From: Candidatus Profundicultor aquiphilus
GTDB lineage: Bacteria; Atribacterota; Atribacteria; Atribacterales; Caldatribacteriaceae
Direction: 5' to 3'
DNA: 12,217 nucleotides
Assembly: GCA_013314795.1 (NCBI GenBank)
Contig: JABUEZ010000035.1
Location: 1 to 12,217 of the forward strand
The position numbers and the translations under genes were made by a program. The notes beneath the pieces were generated by a model. The model was not told where the DNA came from. It was given only the letters and a program-made list of their open reading frames with translations, and made no database searches. Numbering within the stretch: position 1 is the stretch's first letter; the number at the start of each line of letters is the position of its first letter. Positions 1 through 6,359 of the stretch are shown piece after piece.

Positions 1-133
1 TACGTATTCTCTGGGGATTGGCTAATTGACCAGTGATGGTCTGAAAACGCATATTGAAGAGTTCAGTCCGCAAATCTTTTAGCTTCTGATTTAACTCTTC
101 ATTTGTCAAATTACGTAACTCGGAAGCCCTCAT
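1..133 (-). CDS. rpmC: 50S ribosomal protein L29, 3' part cut by window edge
   Basis: L29 is a small, mainly helical protein of the large subunit near the peptide exit tunnel. Reading the minus strand from the ATG at 133 gives 44 residues starting MRASELRNLTNEELNQKL, then a segment with LRTELFNMRFQ and TGQLANPQRIR. This is the typical L29 pattern (a helix rich in L, E and K, then LFNLRFQ and GQLxNPxRI). The C-terminal third lies beyond the left edge. The start follows the rplP stop by 11 nt, with an AGAGGTGA Shine-Dalgarno that overlaps that stop. It is the last visible gene of the S10-type operon, directly after rplP as in most bacteria. Identity is secure; only the length is unknown. Confidence 0.93.
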   Translation of the reverse strand, partial: MRASELRNLTNEELNQKLKDLRTELFNMRFQTITGQLANPQRIR

Positions 134-144
134 TATGGTCACCT

Positions 145-555
145 CTACTCAATACTTCTCTCGACAATTCTCGTTTTGATGGGCAACTTATGAGAAGCCA
201 GACGCAAGGCTTCCATAGCGGTTTCCCTGTCTACACCACCGATTTCAAAAAGGATCTTCCCTGGTCTTACCACCGCTACCCATCCTTCTACTGGACCTTT
301 CCCCTTACCCATTCGGGATTCAGTGGGTTTTTTCGTATAGGGCTTGTCTGGAAAAATCCTTACCCAGATTCTTCCTTTTTTGATGTGCCTTGAAATGGCG
401 ACCCTCGCCGCTTCAATCTGAGGATTGGTAACCCAGGCCGGTTCCAGAGCCTGCAGACCAAAGTCGCCAAAATCAACTTCGCACCCTCGATGAGCAACAC
501 CCGTCATTCTCCCACGTTGCTGCTTTCTATATTTAACTCTCTTGGGTATCAGCAT
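145..555 (-). CDS. rplP: 50S ribosomal protein L16
   Basis: L16 binds 23S rRNA near the A-site tRNA and the peptidyl-transferase region. The 136-residue product begins MLIPKRVKYRKQQRGRMTG and contains GLQALEPAWVTNPQIEAARV, RIFPDKPYTKKP, RMGKGKGPVEGWVAVV and the LFEIGG segment, all hallmark L16 blocks. Length is normal for the family (about 136-144). The ATG at 555 lies inside the end of rpsC, giving a 23-nt overlap. The GGAGG Shine-Dalgarno sits inside rpsC about 12 nt upstream, somewhat farther than usual, so translational coupling to rpsC is plausible (inference). The start is supported by the conserved N-terminus. Confidence 0.98.
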   Translation of the reverse strand: MLIPKRVKYRKQQRGRMTGVAHRGCEVDFGDFGLQALEPAWVTNPQIEAARVAISRHIKKGRIWVRIFPDKPYTKKPTESRMGKGKGPVEGWVAVVRPGKILFEIGGVDRETAMEALRLASHKLPIKTRIVERSIE

Positions 556-1255
556 AGTCTACCAATTCCTCCTCGTATTTCTCTTCTTTTACTTCACCGA
601 GGACTCCCTCTTCCAGAACTTCACCCGGGGAGATCACTTCGCCCTTAAAGATCCAGACCTTGACGCCGATTTTGCCGTAAGTGGTTGTCGCTTCGGCAAA
701 TCCATAATCAATATCAGCACGTAAAGTCTGCAAAGGCAAGCGACCTTCACGATACCACTCTTCACGGGCAATTTCTGCACCCGCCAGCCTTCCGGCACAG
801 GCTACTTTGATTCCTTTAGCCCCTGCCTTGAGCGCGCGAACAATTGCCTGTTTCATGGCTCTCCGGTAAGAAACACGACGCTCAATTTGAAGAGCGATAT
901 TTTCGGCCACAAGCTGGGCATCGGTTTCAGGAGACTGAACTTCTTCAACCGAGATCTGGACATTCTGATTCCCGATCATGGCCTGCACATCCTGTTTCAA
1001 TTTTTCGACTTCGCTTCCCTTACGACCGATGACAATCCCCGGACGAGCCGTTCTGATGACCACCTTAACCTGGTTTGCCAGACGCTCTACCTCCACTCTG
1101 GAGACCCCAGAGCGATAGAGTCTTTCTTTGATATACTGCCTGACCTTCAAGTCTTCCAGCAGATGATCCTGAAACTTTTTCTCAGCATACCAGCGAGATT
1201 GCCAATCTTTAATGATCCCCAAACGTAAGCCGACTGGATTGACTTTCTGCCCCAA
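533..1255 (-). CDS. rpsC: 30S ribosomal protein S3, TTG start
   Basis: S3 forms part of the mRNA entry tunnel on the small-subunit head. The 240-residue product begins MGQKVNPVGLRLGI, the canonical S3 start. It has a type-II KH domain with the GxxG loop as G77-R78-K79-G80, and the C-terminal S3 domain with GRLAGAEIAR (155-164) and DIDYGFAEATTTYG (181-194). The start codon is TTG, placed immediately after the TAA of rplV with no spacer, and GGGAGG lies about 8 nt upstream inside rplV. The last roughly 30 residues form an acidic tail (repeated E with GEVKEEKYEEE), somewhat longer than the shortest S3 proteins but not unusual. The 3' end overlaps rplP by 23 nt. Identity is secure. Confidence 0.98.
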   Translation of the reverse strand: MGQKVNPVGLRLGIIKDWQSRWYAEKKFQDHLLEDLKVRQYIKERLYRSGVSRVEVERLANQVKVVIRTARPGIVIGRKGSEVEKLKQDVQAMIGNQNVQISVEEVQSPETDAQLVAENIALQIERRVSYRRAMKQAIVRALKAGAKGIKVACAGRLAGAEIAREEWYREGRLPLQTLRADIDYGFAEATTTYGKIGVKVWIFKGEVISPGEVLEEGVLGEVKEEKYEEELVDYADTQES

Positions 1256-1603
1256 TTACCTTCCCTCCCCCGCTTCAGAAACAACCACAGTGATATGAGA
1301 ACTTCTTTTGCGAATAAGATATGCCCTTCCCATGGCCCTGGGCCTTATTCTCTTCATGGTAGGCCCCGGATTTACGAAAGCCTGGGATACCACCAGGTTA
1401 TCCACATCCAAACCCCGATTGTTTTCAGCATTCGCAATCGCAGACTGTAATACCTTGTAAACCAGCCGAGCAGACTTCTTGGGAATAAATCTGAGGAGGG
1501 CAAGGGCCTCCTGAGCTTTTTTACCCCGAATGAGGTCTACGGCCTGTCTTGCTTTGCGAGGTGAAATGCGCAGGTACTTCGCAGTTGCTCTGGCTTCCAC
1601 CAA
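1256..1603 (-). CDS. rplV: 50S ribosomal protein L22, TTG (or GTG) start
   Basis: L22 binds 23S rRNA and its beta-hairpin lines the exit tunnel, where macrolide-resistance mutations occur in other bacteria. The 115-residue product has AKYLRISPRKARQAVDLIRGK near the N-terminus, an AIANAENNRGLD segment in the middle, and the hairpin/C-terminal block PRAMGRAYLIRKRSSHITVVV. The start is read as TTG at 1603; a GTG codon directly follows (1600) and could serve instead. GGGAGG lies about 6 nt upstream of the TTG. The gene begins 11 nt after the rpsS stop and ends flush against the rpsC start codon. Identity is secure; the exact start is uncertain by one codon. Confidence 0.97.
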   Translation of the reverse strand: MVEARATAKYLRISPRKARQAVDLIRGKKAQEALALLRFIPKKSARLVYKVLQSAIANAENNRGLDVDNLVVSQAFVNPGPTMKRIRPRAMGRAYLIRKRSSHITVVVSEAGEGR

Positions 1604-1614
1604 GACACACCTCC

Positions 1615-1899
1615 CTATTTCAAAGCGGTAGAGCGCTCAGTGGGATTCCCGTGCCCCTTGAAAGTCCGAGTCGGAGCAAATTCCCCCAAGCGATGCCCAA
1701 CCATCTGTTCAGTGATATAAACCGGCACGTGTTTCTTCCCGTTATGAACCGCAATGGTATGTCCAACCATTTCGGGGATAATCACACAGGCTCGGCACCA
1801 GGTCTTGATAACTCTTTTTTCACCACGTCTATTCATCTCATCAATTCTTTTTCGCAATTTCGGGTCCACATAGGGACCTTTCTTAGACGATCTACCCAA
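1615..1899 (-). CDS. rpsS: 30S ribosomal protein S19, TTG start
   Basis: S19 sits on the small-subunit head and contacts S13 and the A-site tRNA. The 94-residue product begins MGRSSKKGPYVDPKLRKRI and includes TWCRACVIIPEMVGHTIAVH, the YITEQMVGHRLGEFAPTR region and a final FKGHG, all typical of S19 (usual length about 92-95). No ATG or GTG is available in frame at the conserved N-terminus. The start is TTG at 1899, with AAGGAGG 7 nt upstream. It follows rplB after an 18-nt gap. Identity is secure, and the TTG start is supported by the conserved second residues GRS. Confidence 0.97.
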   Translation of the reverse strand: MGRSSKKGPYVDPKLRKRIDEMNRRGEKRVIKTWCRACVIIPEMVGHTIAVHNGKKHVPVYITEQMVGHRLGEFAPTRTFKGHGNPTERSTALK

Positions 1900-1917
1900 T
1901 GCAATGCCTCCTTCCGC

Positions 1918-2742
1918 TTACTTTCTTCTCTTCACAATCCACTTATCGGTATTCTTGTTTTTCCTGGTCTTGAATCCCTTGGTCAGCATACCCCAAGGAC
2001 TGACCGGATGTCTTCCACCATGGGATCGCCCTTCACCACCACCGTGAGGATGATCAATGGGGTTCATGGCTACACCCCTCACCGTCGGCCGTATTCCCAA
2101 CCAACGGCTCCTGCCGGCTTTTCCAATGGTCACGTTCTCGTGATCCACATTCCCAACCTGCCCAACCGTGGCCATGCAGTCAAGGTGAACAAGGCGTACT
2201 TCTCCAGATGGCATTCTGACCTGGGCATAGTCACCTTCTTTGGCCATGAGCTGTGCATATCCTCCTGCCGAGCGAACCAGTTGCCCTCCCTTACCTTTCC
2301 GAAGTTCAATGTTGTGAATAAAAGTTCCCACCGGTATAGAACGAAGAGGAAGAGCGTTCCCCGGCCGAATATCGGCATCAGGTCCACTCATCACCGTATC
2401 CCCCACTGCAAGTCCCAGGGGAGCAATGATGTATCGCTTTTCACCATCAAGGTACTTCAAAAGAGCAATACGAGCCGAACGATTTGGGTCGTACTCGATC
2501 CTCTCCACCTTGGCAGGAACACCAATTTTGTCCCTCTTAAAATCGATAATCCGATACTTCCTCTTATTTCCTCCGCCTTTATGACGAACCGCAATTCTTC
2601 CCTGGTTGTCCCTTCCTGCCTTGCTTTTGAGAACTTCAAGGAGCGATTTTTCGGGCCCCCCGGGAGTAATTTCCTCAAACGTATACCCACTCATGTGGCG
2701 CCGACTTGGAGTAACAGGTTTATACTCTTTAATGGTTGCCAT
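1918..2742 (-). CDS. rplB: 50S ribosomal protein L2
   Basis: L2 is a core 23S rRNA-binding protein needed for subunit association and peptidyl-transferase activity. I choose the ATG at 2742, giving 274 residues starting MATIKEYKPVTPSRR, which matches the usual L2 N-terminus and length (E. coli 273). The frame stays open to a GTG at 2763, but that would add a seven-residue extension not expected in the family. AGGGGAGAG lies just upstream of the ATG. Visible blocks include GRIAVRHKGGGNKRKYRIID, RSAGGYAQLMAKEGDYA, and NPIDHPHGGGEG (about residues 227-238), which holds the conserved functional histidine region. A basic tail, KNKNTDKWIVKRRK, ends the protein. It follows rplW after 20 nt. Confidence 0.97.
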   Translation of the reverse strand: MATIKEYKPVTPSRRHMSGYTFEEITPGGPEKSLLEVLKSKAGRDNQGRIAVRHKGGGNKRKYRIIDFKRDKIGVPAKVERIEYDPNRSARIALLKYLDGEKRYIIAPLGLAVGDTVMSGPDADIRPGNALPLRSIPVGTFIHNIELRKGKGGQLVRSAGGYAQLMAKEGDYAQVRMPSGEVRLVHLDCMATVGQVGNVDHENVTIGKAGRSRWLGIRPTVRGVAMNPIDHPHGGGEGRSHGGRHPVSPWGMLTKGFKTRKNKNTDKWIVKRRK

Positions 2743-2762
2743 CCCGACTCTCCCCTTTACCA

Positions 2763-3056
2763 CTACGAAATGTCAAAGGCCTTAATCCGCTCACCGGGCT
2801 TTACAAAAACAATAGCCTTTTTCCAGCTACTGGTTTTCCCTTCAAAGCGACCCAGCCTTTTCGTCTTTCCCCCTACTCTCACGGTGTGCACTCTAAGAAC
2901 CGTCACACCAAACATGTTCTGGACAGCCTTTTTGATTTCAGGTTTGGTCGCCTGAAGAGTGACTTTAAAAACGTATTTGTTCTCTTTCTGAAGCCCAACC
3001 GTTTTCTCCGTCATGATTGGGTGAATGATAACTTCGTGCTCACCGTTCACCACCAT
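2763..3056 (-). CDS. rplW: 50S ribosomal protein L23
   Basis: L23 lies at the exit-tunnel rim and docks trigger factor and signal recognition particle. The product of up to 97 residues contains VIIHPIMTEKTVGLQKENKY, then YVFKVTLQATKPEIKKAV, FGVTVLRVHTVRVGGKTKR and WKKAIVFVKPGERI, a standard L23 pattern. The start is ambiguous. The ATG at 3056 has GGAGG only 3 nt away, which is too close to be ideal. GTG codons at 3053 and 3050 have spacings of 6 and 9 nt, so the protein may be one or two residues shorter. With the ATG start it overlaps the end of rplD by 17 nt, so translational coupling is likely. Identity is secure. Confidence 0.96.
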   Translation of the reverse strand: MVVNGEHEVIIHPIMTEKTVGLQKENKYVFKVTLQATKPEIKKAVQNMFGVTVLRVHTVRVGGKTKRLGRFEGKTSSWKKAIVFVKPGERIKAFDIS

Positions 3057-3675
3057 ACACCTCCACCAATTTCAGAAAAGCTTCTTTCTCCATAATCACT
3101 GTTTTAGACCAGAGGAGGAGATAGGTATTCACTTCATTTACCGGCTTTACCACCACAAGAGGGAGATTGGCAAACGCCCGCACCACTCCTTCTTTCCGGT
3201 TAGCAGTAACCAGCAACACTTTCTCTCCTTCAGAGATTCCAAAAGTCTTCAAAAAAGATACTGCTTCCCTGGTCTTGGGTGTCTGAAAATCAAGATTATC
3301 GACAATAGCAAGAGCTTGTTGCCCAATCTTCTCACTCAAAGCCAAAAGGAATGATTTCCTTTTCTCCCCCCTGGGAAGCGAGTGATAGAAACAACGTGGC
3401 ACAGGACCAAAAACGATTCCTCCACCTCTCCAGATCGGTGAACGGATGCTTCCATGACGTGCTCGGCCGGTTCCCTTCTGACGCCAGGGTTTCTTTCCAC
3501 CGCCACTCACTTCACCCCGAGTTTTGGTTTTGGCAGTTCCCAGGCGTTGATTATCAAGAAAGCTTTTTACCGAAAGATAGAGCAGGTGGACATTTCCTTC
3601 CTCCGGCAGAATATTTTCTTTCACGCTGATACTTCCCACCACTTTTCCGCTTCTATCCTTAACCTCAAGCTCCAT
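3040..3675 (-). CDS. rplD: 50S ribosomal protein L4
   Basis: L4 binds 23S rRNA early in assembly, and its extended loop reaches the exit tunnel. In E. coli it also represses the S10 operon. The 211-residue product carries the characteristic basic loop at about residues 46-91, including GTAKTKTRGEVSGGGKKPW, RQKGTGRARHGS and WRGGGIVFGP. A globular part follows with LAIVDNLDF and NTYLLLWSKTVIMEKEAF. The ATG at 3675 has GGAGG 7 nt upstream, and this Shine-Dalgarno overlaps the region of the rplC stop (gap 11 nt). Whether L4 autoregulation exists here cannot be seen. No E. coli-like S10 leader is present, because tuf lies 24 nt ahead of rpsJ. Confidence 0.98.
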   Translation of the reverse strand: MELEVKDRSGKVVGSISVKENILPEEGNVHLLYLSVKSFLDNQRLGTAKTKTRGEVSGGGKKPWRQKGTGRARHGSIRSPIWRGGGIVFGPVPRCFYHSLPRGEKRKSFLLALSEKIGQQALAIVDNLDFQTPKTREAVSFLKTFGISEGEKVLLVTANRKEGVVRAFANLPLVVVKPVNEVNTYLLLWSKTVIMEKEAFLKLVEVYGGER

Positions 3676-3686
3676 TTGTGTTCCTC

Positions 3687-4319
3687 CTACAATGCTTTCT
3701 TTCTCACCAGGACCCTGCTTCCCGCTGGTCCCGGCACCGCTCCTTTAATGAGGAGAAGGTCTCGTTCAGGATTAATTCCCACCACTTCCAGATTTTTCAC
3801 CGTCACCGTGTCCCGTCCCATTCTTCCCGGAAGACCTTTACCTTTAAACACCCTCTCTGCATCGGTACCACCAATCGAACCTGGCTCTCGATAAAACATC
3901 GAACCATGGGTGGCCGGACCACCCCCATACCCGTACCGACGCACTACGCCCTGAAAACCCTTCCCCTTTGAGACTCCAGTCACATCGACCTTATCGCCAA
4001 CCTGAAATCCATCAACTTTCAGGACCTGTCCTACCTGATATCCGTCAACGCTTTCAAAGCGGAATTCAGCCAAAAAGCGTAGAGGTGGCACCCCTGCCTT
4101 CTTCAGATGTCCGAGCCGGGGTTTATTCAACTTCTTCTCTTTAATTTCCCCATAACCCAGTTGCAAAGACTGATATCCCTCTTTTTCCTGAGATCGTTTT
4201 TGCACTACGTAACAGGGACCACATTTAATCACCGTTACTGGTATGACCAGGCCATCTTTGCTGAAAATTCGCGTCATGCCAACCTTTTCGCCGATCATCC
4301 CGTATCGTACTGTTTTCAT
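3687..4319 (-). CDS. rplC: 50S ribosomal protein L3
   Basis: L3 is one of the first proteins to bind 23S rRNA, and its central extension approaches the peptidyl-transferase centre. The 210-residue product (E. coli 209) has IGEKVGMTRIFSKDGLVIPV near the N-terminus. It also has the central loop VSKGKGFQGVVRRYGYGGGP followed by ATHGSMFYREPGSIGG, then KGKGLPGRMGRDTVTVKNLE. The ATG at 4319 gives MKTVRYGMIGEKVGM; a second ATG at residue 8 (4298) is possible but would be short for the family. A purine-rich stretch with AAGGAGAGAGG precedes the start. The gene is 33 nt downstream of rpsJ. Identity is secure. Confidence 0.97.
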   Translation of the reverse strand: MKTVRYGMIGEKVGMTRIFSKDGLVIPVTVIKCGPCYVVQKRSQEKEGYQSLQLGYGEIKEKKLNKPRLGHLKKAGVPPLRFLAEFRFESVDGYQVGQVLKVDGFQVGDKVDVTGVSKGKGFQGVVRRYGYGGGPATHGSMFYREPGSIGGTDAERVFKGKGLPGRMGRDTVTVKNLEVVGINPERDLLLIKGAVPGPAGSRVLVRKKAL

Positions 4320-4352
4320 CCCTACCTCTCTCCTTCCTTCACTGAGAGCCCA

Positions 4353-4658
4353 CTAAAGCTTAATCTCTATGTCTACACCAGCCGGGAGATCCAAGTGCAT
4401 CAAAGCATCCACGGTCTTGGGGTTGGGATCAAGGATGTCAATTAATCTCTTATGGGTCCTCATTTCAAACTGGTCTCGAGATTTTTTATCCACATGAGGG
4501 GAACGCAAAACCGTATACCGAGAAACTTCCACCGGCAAAGGAACCGGACCCGCCACAGTAGCTCCGGTTCTCTCCACTGCCTGAACAATTCTGACCGCGG
4601 ACTGGTCTAAAATTCGATGATCATAACCCTTTAACTTAATCCGGATTTTCTGAGCCAC
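4353..4658 (-). CDS. rpsJ: 30S ribosomal protein S10 (NusE), GTG start
   Basis: S10 is a small-subunit head protein that also acts as NusE in transcription antitermination with NusB. The 101-residue product begins MAQKIRIKLKGYDHRILDQS. It contains GPVPLPVEVSRYTVLRSPHV (the ribosome-binding loop region), then DQFEMRTHKRLIDI and HLDLPAGVDIEIKL, matching S10 throughout at normal length. The start codon is GTG at 4658 with GGAGG 8 nt upstream. An ATG lies between the Shine-Dalgarno and this GTG but is out of frame. The gene follows tuf after only 24 nt with no terminator, so it is probably cotranscribed with tuf. Identity is secure. Confidence 0.98.
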   Translation of the reverse strand: MAQKIRIKLKGYDHRILDQSAVRIVQAVERTGATVAGPVPLPVEVSRYTVLRSPHVDKKSRDQFEMRTHKRLIDILDPNPKTVDALMHLDLPAGVDIEIKL

Positions 4659-4682
4659 CTTTCATGCCTCCTCGCCTTAAAC

Positions 4683-5885
4683 TCACTCAATAATATCCGA
4701 TACCACTCCGGCTCCCACAGTTCGTCCTCCCTCACGGATAGCAAAGCGCAGACCCTTTTCCATGGCAATGGGGTAGATGAGCTTTACTTCCAGGTTGGCA
4801 TTGTCTCCAGGCATGACCATTTCCACACCCTGGGGAAGTTTGATCTCTCCGGTGACATCGGTGGTCCGGAAATAGAACTGGGGACGATAGCCGTTGAAGA
4901 AGGGGGTGTGTCGACCACCTTCCTCTTTGGTGAGGACGTATACCTCGGCTTTGAAATGGGTATGGGGAGTGATGGTACCTGGGGCTGCCAGAACCTGTCC
5001 CCGTTCCACCTCTTTTTTGTCAATACCCCGCAGGAGCACTCCGATGTTGTCACCAGCCTGAGCTTCATCCAGAATTTTGCGGAACATCTCGATGCCGGTG
5101 ACCACGGTCTTTTTGATCTCATGAGAGAGACCTACGATTTCCACCGAGTCCCCCAGCTTGAGGGTGCCACGCTCCACTCTCCCGGTGACCACCGTTCCTC
5201 GACCGGTGATGGAGAAGACGTCTTCGATGGACATGAGGAAGGGTTTATCCAGTTCCCGCATGGGAAGAGGAATATACTCATCCATGGCATCGAGGAGTTT
5301 CCAGATGCTCCCACACCACTCACACTCTCTCTTCCCACAGCCACACTGCAGAGCCTTGAGGGCACTGCCGGGGATGATGGGAATCTCATCACCAGGGAAT
5401 TCGTATTTGCTCAGGAGTTCCCGGACTTCCATCTCCACCAGTTCGATGAGTTCCGGGTCATCCACCATATCCACCTTGTTGAGGTAGACGATGATATAGG
5501 GAACTCCCACCTGACGGGAGAGGAGAATATGCTCTCGGGTCTGGGGCATGGGACCATCAGCAGCGGAAACCACCAGCACTGCACCATCCATCTGGGCAGC
5601 ACCGGTAATCATGTTCTTCACGTAGTCAGCATGCCCGGGGCAGTCGATGTGGGCATAGTGACGTTTCTCGGTTTCATACTCCACATGGGCAATGGCAATG
5701 GTGATACCCCGCTCTCTCTCTTCGGGAGCCTTATCGATCTGTTCAAAGGGAGTGTAGTTCGCCAGACCGTGTTTGGAAAGGGTCAGGGTGATGGCGGCGG
5801 TGAGTGTGGTTTTACCATGGTCGACGTGTCCAATGGTTCCCACGTTGACGTGCGGTTTTTTCCTCTCAAACTTTTGCTTGGCCAT
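4683..5885 (-). CDS. tuf: translation elongation factor Tu with Cys-rich insert in domain 1
   Basis: EF-Tu delivers aminoacyl-tRNA to the ribosomal A site as a GTPase. The 400-residue product has all G motifs: GHVDHGKT (19-26, P loop), RGITI (59-63, switch I), DCPGH (81-85), NKVD (136-139) and SALKA (174-178). The beta-barrel domains follow, with GRGTVVTGRVERG, GVLLRG, QFYFRTTDVTG and VMPGDN. Just after SALKA there is an insert with C181, C183, C188 and C191 (CxCx4CxxC), which would suit a metal site; E. coli EF-Tu lacks it. The ATG at 5885 has GGAGG 7 nt upstream. The gene lies 46 nt downstream of tRNA-Thr(GGU) and 24 nt upstream of rpsJ. No fusA is adjacent. Identity is certain. Confidence 0.99.
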   Translation of the reverse strand: MAKQKFERKKPHVNVGTIGHVDHGKTTLTAAITLTLSKHGLANYTPFEQIDKAPEERERGITIAIAHVEYETEKRHYAHIDCPGHADYVKNMITGAAQMDGAVLVVSAADGPMPQTREHILLSRQVGVPYIIVYLNKVDMVDDPELIELVEMEVRELLSKYEFPGDEIPIIPGSALKALQCGCGKRECEWCGSIWKLLDAMDEYIPLPMRELDKPFLMSIEDVFSITGRGTVVTGRVERGTLKLGDSVEIVGLSHEIKKTVVTGIEMFRKILDEAQAGDNIGVLLRGIDKKEVERGQVLAAPGTITPHTHFKAEVYVLTKEEGGRHTPFFNGYRPQFYFRTTDVTGEIKLPQGVEMVMPGDNANLEVKLIYPIAMEKGLRFAIREGGRTVGAGVVSDIIE

Positions 5886-5931
5886 AGGATATCCTCCTCG
5901 TTTGAAACGTTATCTCGATAAAAAGAAAAAG

Positions 5932-6006
5932 TGGAGCCTACGACCGGGATTGAACCGGTGACCCCACCCTTACCAAGGGTGTGCTCTACCACTGAGCTAC
6001 GCAGGC
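5932..6006 (-). tRNA. tRNA-Thr (anticodon GGU)
   Basis: The minus strand folds as a class I tRNA. The acceptor stem GCCTGCG pairs with CGTAGGC, with one G-T wobble. The D arm is GCTC/GAGC. The anticodon stem CACCC/GGGTG encloses the loop TTGGTAA with anticodon GGT, and the T arm ACCGG/CCGGT has loop TTCAATC. The discriminator is T and CCA is encoded (5934-5932). It reads ACC and ACU threonine codons. It is the last tRNA before tuf, the same relative position as thrT ahead of tufB in E. coli. Confidence 0.97.
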
Positions 6007-6014
6007 TCACTCTA

Positions 6015-6101
6015 TGGTGGGGAGGGTAGGATTCGAACCTACGAAGGCGTTCAGCCGACGGATCTACAGTCCGCTCCTTTTGTCCACTTAGGTACCTCCC
6101 C
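6015..6101 (-). tRNA. tRNA-Tyr (anticodon GUA)
   Basis: The minus strand folds as a class II tRNA with a long variable arm. The acceptor stem is GGGGAGG/CCTCCCC. The anticodon stem GCGGA/TCCGT encloses the loop CTGTAGA with anticodon GTA, and a variable arm follows around CGGCTGAACGCC. The T arm GTAGG/CCTAC has loop TTCGAAT. The discriminator is A and CCA is encoded. The long variable arm with GTA anticodon is diagnostic of bacterial tRNA-Tyr. It lies 6 nt after tRNA-Thr(UGU) and 8 nt before tRNA-Thr(GGU), so it must be excised from a polycistronic precursor. Confidence 0.97.
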
Positions 6102-6107
6102 ACGTCA

Positions 6108-6183
6108 TGGAGCCGGTGATCCGACTCGAACGGACGACCTGCTGATTACAAGTCAGCTGCTCTACCAGCTGAGCTACACCGGC
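6108..6183 (-). tRNA. tRNA-Thr (anticodon UGU)
   Basis: The minus strand folds as a class I tRNA. The acceptor stem is GCCGGTG/CACCGGC and the D arm is GCTC/GAGC. The anticodon stem GCTGA/TCAGC encloses the loop CTTGTAA with anticodon TGT. The T arm GTCCG/CGGAT has loop TTCGAGT. The discriminator is T and CCA is encoded. It is the promoter-proximal gene of the tRNA-tuf-ribosomal protein unit, corresponding in position and anticodon to thrU of the E. coli tufB operon. Confidence 0.97.
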
Positions 6184-6207
6184 ATAACGCCCTTTTTGCT
6201 TCGCCCG

Positions 6208-6219
6208 TTCACGCGTGAA
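6208..6219. repeat. 12-bp perfect palindrome at predicted tRNA-operon start site
   Basis: TTCACGCGTGAA is a perfect 12-bp palindrome covering the region between the -10 box and the predicted transcription start of the tRNA-tuf promoter. It could be a binding site for a dimeric regulator, or simply a GC-rich discriminator that happens to be symmetrical. The sequence alone does not choose between these. Confidence 0.4.
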
Positions 6220-6221
6220 TT

Positions 6222-6250
6222 AATATAACCAAAGGCGCGAACAATGTCAA
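6222..6250 (-). promoter_or_regulatory. Strong sigma70-type promoter for tRNA-tuf-S10 unit
   Basis: On the minus strand a perfect -35 hexamer TTGACA (6250-6245) is separated by 17 nt from TATATT (6227-6222), one mismatch from the -10 consensus. The predicted start is near 6215, about 30 nt before the first tRNA. T-rich sequence upstream of the -35 could act as an UP-like element. Downstream of the -10 is a GC-rich CACGCG stretch, resembling the discriminator of stringently controlled stable-RNA promoters (inference). No other promoter of this quality was seen before tuf or rpsJ. Confidence 0.85.
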
Positions 6251-6287
6251 GGGAAAAGAAGGCAAAACCTGAAAAAATAGGGATTAC

Positions 6288-6306
6288 AAAATCGGAAATC
6301 GATTTT
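6288..6306. repeat. AT-rich inverted repeat between the divergent promoters
   Basis: AAAATCG and CGATTTT form perfect 7-bp arms around GAAAT. The central 9-mer AAATCGATT (6296-6304) recurs at 6467-6475 in the transporter-operon leader, 171 bp away. The pair could be regulator sites, or chance in an AT-rich region. Confidence 0.3.
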
Positions 6307-6359
6307 ATATACCATTACACTCTTTCCAAGCTTGATTTTCCAATATTAACACTTTTCAA

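Noticed and set aside
1549..2955. Long plus-strand open frame (468 codons) opposite rplV, rpsS, rplB and rplW
   Set aside because: It lies antisense to four certain ribosomal-protein genes, has a composition rich in S, R, P, H and F typical of antisense frames, and shows no recognisable domain.
4908..5921. Plus-strand open frame (337 codons) opposite tuf
   Set aside because: It is antisense to a certain EF-Tu gene and rich in H, G and D from the complementary codons. Long antisense frames are common opposite strongly codon-biased genes.
6007..6014. Possible missing or degenerate tRNA-Gly between tRNA-Tyr and tRNA-Thr
   Set aside because: Only 8 nt separate the two tRNAs, so no remnant gene can be present.
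5783..6103. Minus-strand open frame covering two tRNAs and the start of tuf
   Set aside because: Its sequence is simply tRNA-Tyr and tRNA-Thr(GGU) translated, then tuf in the wrong frame.
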